Below are positions 37,901 through 49,900 of a DNA stretch of 60,000 nt, piece by piece. Both the position numbers and the translations under genes were made by a program. The stretch spans positions 41,281,385 to 41,341,384 of the forward strand of contig NC_088295.1 of assembly GCF_032854445.1 (NCBI RefSeq). The letters are read 5' to 3'. This stretch comes from Liolophura sinensis (Eukaryota; Mollusca; Polyplacophora; Chitonida; Chitonidae). Under the pieces are notes generated by a model. It ran no database searches. It had not been told where the DNA came from and worked only from the letters and a program-made list of their open reading frames with translations. Within the stretch, counting starts at the first letter, position 1. Each line of letters begins with the position of its first letter.

Positions 37901-40900
37901 GTTGTAGCCTACATCATGTTTTTGGAATCTCATGTGACCGTCTCTCGACCAGTGGAATCGGAAAATAAGACTATGAGGTATAATAAATAAAGGTAACGTG
38001 CTATTTTGAGGCCAGTATTCACAACAGAGATATTTGCATATTTAATTTGTCTTTAACGCCATACTGAAGAATATTTCACTTATACGGATATGACCAAAAT
38101 TATGATGAGAGGAAACTGAGCAGAACCCTTAGGGAACGTACTTCCGCAAGTCAATGCCAGACCTTCCCACATACGACCAGAGAGGAAGCCTTAATACATT
38201 GGTATCTTTTTTTTAGACCAAGTTAAAGCTCTGTTATCTAATTAAATCTTTGTGGCAATTGTAGGTTGAAGGAATGGATGTTAGAAGGCAGTTCCTTCTA
38301 TTCCGAGCCTCAGTTTTATCCGGATTTGTCGAATCCTCTCCTGTCAACTTCACAAATGTGAGAACAAACGCTAATAAATCAACCATAACATTTGATGTCT
38401 GCAAATACCAGCCATCGAGTCACGGTGAGTGATGTGGTTCTTGAGATGACTTAAATAATTGATATATAAGCACAATATATAACATTAAGATTGCCACTGA
38501 TTCACGATTGATGCAAGATTTTTCAAGAGCATTTAAGTACCATGATTGGTACCATGAGTATGATATCTAGCTTTCATGTTTAAGTGCGACGTCTAAAATT
38601 TAAGACATCCTAACATTAACCTTCTGTCTTTCAACACTGACCGTTCACTTAACACTGGGCCTGAGCGTCAGGAGACAGCTATTGCGATATTGAGCTTGCT
38701 ATTTATTCGATCACCTAGTGGTTCAACCACAGCCCCTGAAATCCACGCCTCCATCCTCTATTCAATAAGCTTGGACGTCGCACGTTTTGCTCTTTAAGCA
38801 GTTTCATGTCAGATTCGTTGAATATCACTGGCCTTTCACCAAAAATATGACCCATGTCTGTACAACATGTGTGAAAGTCGATAGTTTATTCTGGGCACTC
38901 CGGTTTCCCGCACAAAAAACTGCGTCTAAGTGAAATAATGGTAAGTGTGTTAAGTCCAAAATATATAAAAATAACAAAAGATTTAAAAGATAATGAAGTA
39001 AATAAATTTTAATTAATGTAGGTATAATATTTTTCTCGCAAAAAGGGGGAGATATAGACAGGTCAGGATTTATGGCGACAATGGTATTACTGGATACCTT
39101 GTGATTGTTTATTGATCACTCCTAACAAAATATAATTAAAGACGTACCCTTATCTATATAAGGGTGATGACATAGGGATAGACCTTGCTTTGGCTGGATT
39201 AGATGAAGCTTAATATGGATTTCCGATTTCTCTGCAAAATAGTTTTTCCAAAAATTTTTTCTACACGATTTGTGGTTTCAGGATTGCTCAGAAAAAGTTA
39301 ACCTCATCAGCACGAAGTTTTGTTTGCTACAAAAATAGAACCTAATATTAAGCTCTTAGGGGATGTATTGTTCCTTTCAAAGTATTGAAGCCAACGTAAG
39401 CAGAATGAATGTCTTTAAAACCTTATTTGATAACAATTTAAAATTATTTACTTTCGTTATAAACATATTTTTGTGATTTTCTCAGTTGCCAATGCCCCAG
39501 GTTCAGGTAAGTAATACACAAGTTAAGATTCAACTATTTTGTAGTTAATTTGTTCAAACTGAATCCACCATGTCCGCTTGTTGTTCCATTTGGCTCGCCA
39601 TTGGTTGTGTCAACTTTTCATAGCAGCGAACATCTGGTTAATGGTCTTATTTTTCTATAGCAATTTTGCGGAGAACACAATTTTTATGAGTGATAGGTTA
39701 ATGAAACAAACTGGAAACTGATTACTGTGAATAGACTGTCAATAATGGGTGCTTCTGTTAAATAGAAAACAACTATATAATGCATAAGATTAAAACGACA
39801 TTACACCTTGTAAACCTATATAAATGATTAACCTGTTTCTCCAGTTTTCCATTGGGTGATATTTGTCTATCAAAGTTGCGATTCTGAACCATGATTGGTT
39901 GGTAGAGTCACTCTCACATTTATCTGAGAATTGTTGACAACATCTTTATCAATATGAACAATAGTAGACAATGTTAAATTATCCCTTGTACACGATATAG
40001 CCTATATTCTGTACTGTGTGATTATTTGCTATCTGTGATTTCGTTTGTCTCATCACCTTTATCATCATCGTGTCACTTTGTTACTGACTATAACAATTTA
40101 TCTCGATATGGTGCTTCACTTGTTGAACCCTTGAGGAAGTTTCGTTTGAACTTATGCATCCACGCAACGCTTACACAATTATTTGATAGTCTTTGAAAAT
40201 TTCGCATCACTTCTGCATCCTTACAACGTTTGCACATCTATTTGATAGAACATATAAACAAGGCTCTGTTCAAATACGGGTGACAGATGACTACGTAAAA
40301 TAAGTAAAATGTCTTTTTAAAAAGCATACAGACGAAATTCGATTGCTGATCTATGATTTATCTCGTGAATAAATTTTGCACAACATTTCATTTATCAAGC
40401 AGCATTCACCGGTTATGGAATGCAGCTAGGTAAGATCTTCAATGACTTCATTCTCTTGTATATTCCAATAAGGTCTTTAATATTGATGTACTCTATGAAA
40501 TGTAAACATTCGTGATTAATTATAGGTCTTGACTTGGGTGAATAAAACCCAATAAAAGACTTCAGTTAAACTATATTATATATGATAAAAGTTGTAACAT
40601 ACCAATTTAAGTGTCCGTTCATCATAAAGATTGCAAAATCCATATTTACTTAAAAATCATTATAAAATATTTTTTTTCTGGTTGATTTGTATACGATACC
40701 AATTAATCTATCTTTCTTTAACATACAGGGATAGCCTTTGGAGTGCTAGGCCTATTTATTGTTATATTGGTTTTAATGTGCCATAAACAACGCAGATGTC
40801 AGCTCATAAGAAGACAGAAGAATAAGAATGGAGAATTTGTTTCATCGATCTCAGGCTTACAACCATCGCATACAGGTTATGGCTATTTAAACTTCCAAAT

Positions 40901-43900
40901 ATTTAACATTTTTCACGAACATCACACAAGAGTTTATTTCCGTGTTAAACCCTACAAAAATATCTATTTTTTATATATATTTAACGAGGCAGAGCCCGGA
41001 GAAACCATCGCCCTTCATCTTCTGGTAGACCTCAGTCAGGCTGAAAGCGAAGTCACGCAACCTCTTTAGTCAAGGGTGCAACGTCTTGGCTTTGAGCAAC
41101 GTGGTAGTCAAGTGAGCCTGAGACGGAAGATTTGAATTGTTTTCTGTTAATAAAAGTTACAGAATAACCTGCAATATACAGATTTCGTTGACACCCGTAC
41201 GGTTTTGGTGTAAATGAGTCCCATCAAGGGACTGGCACACGCCAATATCCCAAACACCACCCAGTGAGCCTGAGAAGGCTTATATGTTGCTGCTAACATA
41301 GATATAGAACAAGTATTATCTACACAAATTTGTGTCATTTGGTAGCTAATCTGACATTGGTTTTACAGAAAAGTCTAAGCTGGAGATCGGATCATTATTA
41401 AAAATGGCTCTGGATATGGACGCTCAGCTAGCGATTTATGACCGTCTGATCCATCCAGATAAAATGGAAACTTTGGGGCAAATTGGAAAAGGTAGGACTA
41501 CATAAACAGCACCCATATATCGGTAACGATGTTTCGTCTAGCCACGTAACTGCCCTTTCCTCTAATACATGTATGGATTGTCTGCGCTCTAATGGTTAGA
41601 GCAACTGGTTTGTAAACAGCAGATTCGGTGTTCAATCCCGGATCACCCCTGGTTGACCTGGTACTACCTCGCTTGACTCTCAGCGTTAGAGGGATACGAA
41701 CCAACTACTGCTTGGTCCAGTGTTACCACAATGTAAATGGGTGGGGTTTTGTGTCTGGTGCCTTCAGCATGGCAGTCGTAATGTGACCGAAATAATGAAA
41801 GCGATGTTAAACCCTAATCAAAAGAACCAACCAATATAATCCGCAAAACACCCATCAAATGGCTAAATAAATAATCAATGGCAAGGGCCATAACTCTTGC
41901 ATTAACTTCAGATGAAAGCATGAATTGCAAGGTGCATTGCAGCTAATCGTGTATTAATCGTGGTAATGTAGAAATGTGATCCCGCCAAGTTCTCAGTTAA
42001 GTTCTTTAAAAAGTTTTTAATACATTAGTTTTCTACAGATAGGTTAAAATCAAAACAAATGTTTTTATGTATTGCTAGCAATTTAACTCTTCTAAGATTG
42101 AATACCATTTTCTGTCTACAGGTGCATTTGGAACGGTGTATCAGGGACGATACAGACCTGATAATAACCCCCTTCACGCCCAATATGTAGCCATCAAAAA
42201 CATCAAAGGTAAGTGCAGCAGAAAAGACCTGGGGCTGTGAATGTAATCCTTTGTTTACTTATTTCATTGTCGTATAACGCCACACTCACAAATATGATTG
42301 CGACCAGTGAACGGAAAATAAGAATTGGCGAACAATAAAAGCATTTTTCTTCATTGAAGTGATCTTAGAGTGTCTTCATCTAAGTCGCATTATTATCCAA
42401 GTTTTCCTTTTATAGGTATATGTATATGGTTTATTTAGTTTTTATTTTAATGCTATTTGCGTTTTTAAATGATTTTTTTTCAAAAGTATTCTTTTCCTCA
42501 GAGAGCTGCACTTACCCTGAGATCAAAGCATTCATGGAAGAAGCCATAGTGATGGCGGGTTTCCGACACGCAAATGTGCTGACAATGATCGGTGTGTGTG
42601 TCCACCCCATTACCCACATACCCACTCTCATCCTACCCTTCATGGAGCACGGAGATCTGCAGAAATACCTGAGAAAGTTCAGATATGAGGACGACTTAAA
42701 AAATATGGTAACCATGGCTTAAATGTGACTTCCTCCATTGGCCAACCTATCCTGGGCAAAGTAATTCGGATCTAAGCTGCGTAATCTATTTCTCATCTCC
42801 GTCTTTCCGATGACGTTATGTGGGTACAGTGATAATATATCACTGGTGCTATGCAAAAGAACAGTTGTCTATTCAGCTTTAAGCCAAGTCGACATTGTAC
42901 ATGAATAGGTTGACGCAAGTTAGTAATAATGTGATTATTTGTTGCATGGCAGAAGTTATGGTAATATAAGTAGTATCAATGTCCACTATGCTATAAGGTC
43001 TCCAGTTTCGAGACGATACAGGTTAATGACCTATCTCTCACTATTCTACAAATAATACCAGGACAATTTCTAACATTCCACAATATTATCTGCCACGTTT
43101 GTATACTTTATATTTTATGTCTCCTAAAATACAAATTTTGTTTCGTGGTAAGTTTTGGCTTATCTTCTTTATGGCTTTCATGCAATTTGCAGACACCCGA
43201 ACTTCACCAGTTGTTGTCCTTCTGTCTGCACATTGCCAGAGGAATGACCTATCTGTCAGACATGAAGTTTGTCCACAGGGATCTGGCCGCCAGAAACTGC
43301 ATGTGAGCTGTAAAACTAATGAATGGTTGTGATAAATGCATTTATTCGACATGTTATCAAGAACTGAAAAGTCAAAACTGAATTTGTTGATTCCATGTGC
43401 ATACCACAGCTAAACATTAATAAAAATACCAAAAACAATTACATAAGTATCCTTTATAAGCAAGTTAAAACAACGATTCGTTTCTAGGACTATGGTTGGT
43501 GAAAGAAAGACCATTGAAATTTTCTTCATGTAACCTGTATCGATTATCTGATCCTTGAACAGAAATAATGTGAACGTGATTTGAAACAATCGACTTTTGT
43601 TTACTGATGTCATAGGTTGGACAGTAACATGGTGGTAAGGGTGGCGGACTTCGGCTTGACCAGAGACATTTACTCTGACAGTTACTATCGTCAGGACAAG
43701 AACAAGTTACTGCCCATCAAATGGATGGCTCTTGAAAGTTTACGAGACCGTGTGTTTAACTTCCAAACTGATGTGGTAAGACCATGTGCTGTTTTTCCCT
43801 CGTCGCTAGGTGACGATTTGCCAACTATCACACTGTTGTCACTGCTCTGGTTTACTCCACATATTGTTCGTCTTTTTGTCAAATGCAGTTATTAAGCCTT

Positions 43901-46900
43901 TTCTGTATGTATGCAATGAAAGTTACATTTTTGTGTGTTGTCTCAATAGTAGGCACTGACTGTTCATGGAATCCATGCATGTTATTAATTTTTATTTTTG
44001 AAGTTATGTATGTATCATAATTTTTGTTAGTACTTGCGAAGAACTAGTTACTAGGAAGGCGGGTGGGGATGTGAGTATAGTTTGAATTGGCCCCTAACCA
44101 TCATAACTATGTGATGGCATTATGTACAGCTCAAACATCGTAACAATACGCGATGAAAATGTGGTGTTTGGTAGGTAACACGAATTAAAGCCGTATGTCC
44201 GACATTCGAATACAACTCATAGATCAAGAAGGGGCATTCGAAGTCGATAATAACAAAATCTATTTCCAAAATGAGTTAAAGCACAAATCCTTAATGGAAT
44301 ATGTAAGAAATAATGTATCAGTAGCAAGTAAAGTTGGCAGTTTTCGATGGATAATGCCGAAGACACCAAGCATGACCTTCCACTCATTCACATTATACCG
44401 ACACCGGGCCCACCAGACTTGTTTCTTTGCTGTAGCCTCTTAGTGTTGAGTGCTAAGCTAGGCAGCAACAGATACCATTTTAAAAATAAAAGTCTTTGGT
44501 ATTACCCGACCCGGATTTGATCCCATGTCTTTCCACTTCCAGGTGGACGCTCTAATCTCTAGGCCACCACAACGGTCTCGCTTTTTATGGAAGCCTAAAG
44601 CACCAATCAGATAAATAAATAAATAAACACATTAGACCACACGCAAACGAATTGGTTGAATATAAAAGACTAAAGTATGGAAAGAGCAAGAGCACAGATG
44701 ACTGTGATAGTTGACAAATGGTCACACGTAACCAGTGAAATCCGGCCTCTTGTAAATTTACCTTACTTGGCTTTTATTCTGACTGTTCATGTAAGTGCTT
44801 ACGGAAGCAACTTATAAATCCCATAGCACTAGGGCTAAATGGTAGCTGCAACTTATTAGACACCATCGGGTCTGCTATCACATTTAATACACACCAACTT
44901 AAAAACAACGCAAAGGGACAAGGCTTGGGACAAAGTACACCAGCAGAATCCAAATCCAATCCAAGAGTCCAGGCGGTTAAACGGACAGTTTGCCGCGATT
45001 GTTATTGGCCCTTGACCAATAAAGCCGTTTGTTTGGACCCGGCTCTCTTCTGCGACTTCGGTTGTTTTTGTAATTATATTTCAGTCACACTGTATTATAC
45101 CAGGCCAGGACCACATATTATCAGATGATATGATAAATACGACTAAATGCCGAAACTGTTAAAGAGTAACCGTCAATAGGCTCGATTTTTCGCATTCACT
45201 GAACGGTATATTGATGATCTTTCAGCTTTGTACAACCCATTCATCCTAAAGGCTAAGAAAGATATATATCTACCTTTGTTGGATTTAAAGCAAACTACAG
45301 ATTCTCTAGACGATGCATCTATTTTGTACAAAGACCAAAGCGATTTCTCGCAAACTCTGTGGCAATAGAGATGGTGCAATGTTGACATTGGACTAAAGTA
45401 AATTATCTTTACTTGTATAGCTATATACTCAAATGTTCTGTATATGTCGTGTACAGATCTCGCCTTGCAGCGTTTATTAGATGCTGTGTGTTATGAGACG
45501 ATTTAAATCAACGTCACGAGATATTACTGTAATGGTGTGATAAGGTTATTCCACCAAACGCCTTTAATCAAAGCTTAAATTTTACACTGAGAATAATTCT
45601 CAAGCAAACAAATATGGACAGAAACTCTTTGACTCTTAATTCTTGCTTCATAGCTGCATGTGTCTAATTCACATCTAAACATGGGACCAGCCACTGTGAA
45701 TTCATCGGGTGGAATTAGCTCGCTACACTACTATATATAAACAGTACCAGTCAGTGCGCAACTGAAATACGTATTTTGATTATACTTATAGATGACTAGC
45801 ATGGTATACGATTATGATATAATTCATTTCACCTTCAACATTCCATGCGTCTTTCCATCATCCTAGAAAACTGTTAACTGCTTCATGACTAGTCTAATTC
45901 CGCAAAACCCGGGCTACGGACACAGGGAAACAGGAATGTCTGTATAGTATATTGTGACTGGGTAGGGTGCCATGTCTGGTGCCTTCGCCTTGATACTTCA
46001 CTGGCGGTAGCACCTTGATGGCATGGAACCATGCCACAAGAAGACACTCTATATGCAGACACACCTAATGACCCCTCGTCGACGCATGGCTGAAAAATTG
46101 TTAAGTTCAACGTAAAACCCTAAGCATAGGCCTACTTTGATGTATAATTTGACATATACGTTGAACTCTTAAGCGTGGCGACATCGTCAGATTATTATTA
46201 GTTATTATGAAAAGGAAAAGGAAAAGCAAATTCCAAAGAAAGCTCGGATGCTCCATTATACAGATTCTACACGCTTAGGGTTGGGATTTTTGCACTCATG
46301 GAATATCTCTTCTCTCGAGCTGACAATTCCTGATATCCCATCCCCAGCAGGCACTATGTGCCGTTTTTAACCGAAAGAACGGTGCACTTGCTCACTTTAT
46401 CACCAACTATAGTTTATCACCAAGCTGAATTTGTACATCGATAGCGGAGCTAACCATCGTTCGGTTGGATACTTACAAACAAGCAGGCGTCGGGAGGTAC
46501 CTGCAGTAGGATATCGATTCGTCGAAACTGACATACGCAAAACAATCGTCAACCAAGAAGATCTACCAGGTCAACAATCGCAAGGCCAATTCCCAATAAC
46601 ACAAACAACCATTCAACAGTTTTCAGTGATGTTGGAAAGACTCGAGGTATGTTCTAGGCGACTGAGTGAAAGCAATGTTCAAATCGTGTATCTTGTTAGA
46701 ATATAAGTTGTCGGTTGTATACTATGTTTCTCAGTTGCGCTTTGATTGCTACTGATTATATATCTAATGAGGTGATCTAATTCAACACGATGAATATGCA
46801 TCTCCTAGCTCCGGATTAAGTGAACACAAGTGTCCATATTTACTTACAAGAGAATAATAATCACTGTAAAACTTAAGAAACTTGGTGTGAAGGCAAATAA

Positions 46901-49900
46901 TCTGGACACACAAGTTTTTGCAGTAATAGCTAATAATTCTGGTTGAAATCGTCACATAACACAAAGGATCTAACAAATGCAACAAGGCAAGATATGTACA
47001 CGCCATATGTAGGGCCCAGCATGATGTTGCTTTATTTGAGCGCGTGATCCTTGTACATCATGATTTGTGGAATATCATGTGACCGTGTATTAACCGATGG
47101 AAACCAAGAATCACTCGACGTATAATAATAATTAGTGGGAAACACCGTATGTGTCGCCATTGTGCTGATATATGGCCAAACGACTGACATTTATAACAAC
47201 AAATTTCAAGCGATAAATAAGGTTTCATAGCACTCTGATTTCGGGCGAATTGGTATTAGCGGAAAGTAGCAATATCCTCGATGACAATCTCTCCCTATTT
47301 TGAGGCATTAGTTGTGTAGTTGGCAGTCAGAATTTTGGATTCTTTGTATTGATCAGCAGGTTATGACCGGGGGTTATATGGCAGAAGCAGACTAATACAT
47401 TTAACATTTCAATCCATTAGTGATATTAAACCCCAAACCGTTTCACCTTACATTTTTCTCACCTGTTTGATGTCCCCAATACTGTGCATTAAAGTGTAAG
47501 AGATTCTGATGGGATTCCAGTCCCTAATATACACGCCCTCGAGTGCCTATAAAGTCACATGTTTCCGGTATGGAAGCTGCATTAGGGAAGCTCTACTGGC
47601 TTCCCAGTGAGCTCTCACTGCATATACGAACAGGCAGCACCTATTATTTATTTAGGGATCCCTACAAAGACTTTGGCAGGTTAACACGATATAATGTTTT
47701 AGGATATAAGATTTGATGAAATGCGCTAGGTTCAGTGCTACAGAGCTACAGTGGAAATATAACTTCCGGTTGATGTAACCCTAGGCCAGCCACATAGTAT
47801 GCTGTCATTTTAGAGCATTACACACTGCATTTATAGTGAACCTGTTTATGAATAATCAGATTACACCTGATCTTATTTATGAGGAAGATAAATAGTCAGC
47901 TTAAAGAGGGTTGCAAGTTAGTCACACCTCAGGTGTTTTCGACTCTCCGACGTTTTTGTGATTTTGCAAAAGCCAAGGTTAAGAAGAAAATTACGTGGAT
48001 AATGGACTGTTTTATAAAATACAGTAGCGAGAACTTCACAAATATAGAATATGCGATTAGTAAGCTGAAGCAGACCCTCGCCGTTATGGTGATTGGTATC
48101 GGGTGCCATCTGGTTATTCAATATGATTAATTTTGAGTGCAAACAGCTCTTTCAGAGAAGGGTGAATTTGGTTACTTATGTAATACTGGGCATGATTTTA
48201 TCTGAGAAAGAGTAGTTCGAAAGTTAAGTGCATGGTTAGATAAACTAACAAATCATAGCGAGATGTTTACTTACTTCCGATTATTTCCGTTACATAACGA
48301 ACAAGTTTCCATGAATCCACTCTTGATAACGATCACTTGGAGTTTACCTCTCCTCGTCTTTCCCACACTCAGTGGGTCTAAGTGTCAAATCCGATATTCG
48401 CATGCCATTCCGATCCTAAACCACGATAAAGCGTTTCAAGTATCATATGTGTTAACTTACAGTTTGTGTATAGTTTGTTTACGTATTAACTCTGGAAGTT
48501 TGATGACATGTTATTTATTGTATACATCACGATGTTTTATGATTGATTGTGATTCAGTGATTTATGATTGTGGTTGAATACGTCAGGTTGTGTGCGTTTC
48601 ATTTCATAACAACGTCCAGACACAGCATTGCTGGATACATTCTGATCAGATACTCTCCCTAAATAAATTACAATAAATCTATATCTTCTTAACAGTGGTC
48701 GTTTGGCGTGACGGTGTGGGAGATCTTCACCTTGGGAAAGGTACCTTACCCAGAGCTGGAGAACATCCAGGTACTTCCGGAACTGGAAAGAGGTCAGAGA
48801 CTTCCCAAACCGGACACCTGTCCGGTTGCTGTGTAAGTTGTTGGTTTTCCCATTTAATTTCATCTGGTAAGGGTACCACTATATCTGGCTTGTTTTACTC
48901 TCAGATCAGCAATAGGCCTTACACAAGATCAAACAAAGAAACACGATGACGTTTGAAGTTCAAGACATAGATTTTAACAAAATAGACTCCATGGCTCAGT
49001 TGGTTAGCGCGCTAGCGCAGCGTAATGACCCAGGAGCCTCTCACCAATGCGGTCGCTGTGAGTTCATGTCCAGCTCAGGCTGGCTTCCTCTCTGTCCGTA
49101 CGTGGAAAGGTCTGCCAGCAACGGTGCGTAAGATACCAATCAAATAAATAAATAAATTTAAGGATGACAGTGCGATAAGTGGTTTATTCCCCAACTGCCT
49201 GTAAATGTGTAACTTATCTGGGCGGACGGATTGACAGTAGCGTCCATGATGCCGAGTTGTCGATGTGTGTTTCCTTGGAAATATGCACACAGTCACTTTC
49301 AGGGTAAACTGGGATGAAATATACCTAATCGCACAAAGAGACACTGATCGACACAAGCTCCAAAATAACGTCTCAAAAAATAGCAAGTGGCGAAATGCAA
49401 GCGCAAAAAGTGCTGCGTACAGAAAATGAAGTACAAATGACAAATTTCGAATGGCGTGAAAGCCGATATCTCCGAACCCAGCAATACTTTTCACAGTTAA
49501 TTACGGTAAATATGACTGCTCTCAAATGGACTTGAATAAATGACTGCTTTCAAGTGACTTCGAGCTTCACAACTCTGTCGCTCATATTTATAGACTAACG
49601 TAAAAGAAAATTCTGGATGGTTTGATCGAAAACATGTTTCCAGCAGTAGGATAGACGTACATATTTCCAGAATGCACGCTGTATTTACAATGACACTAAA
49701 CTCATAAACACTGAAGCCTCGAGAAGGCTCGACTAAAAAAAAGTGCAGGCTATAGCATACAAAAACGGAAAAATAGAGGTCAGAGACTTACAAATAAAGA
49801 AATATAATACAATGTTTACAGACGGGGCTCATAACAATCTGGCGTTCGTTAGTTTGAAACTATTGAAGTAACTTAGATAAGTTAAAGTTATGTATTTTAT

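Larger units (their letters stand above)
43776..48695 (+). other. long intron of gene B inside the kinase C-lobe
   Basis: 4.9 kb between the DFG/APE exon and the WSFG exon. Contains family 2 SINEs, the foldback copy 2 and repeat D copy 2. No further kinase exon is seen and none is needed: the coding sequence joins in phase 0. Confidence 0.8.

Noticed and set aside
41568-41650. Candidate tRNA gene
   Set aside because: Good D- and T-arm-like blocks, but the acceptor stem does not pair and the sequence runs into a repeat body with a family 2 ending, so it is a SINE head.
44195-44443. 82-codon frame starting [17 protein letters not shown]
   Set aside because: Lies within the gene B intron; no family recognised and no splice sites that would link it to anything.
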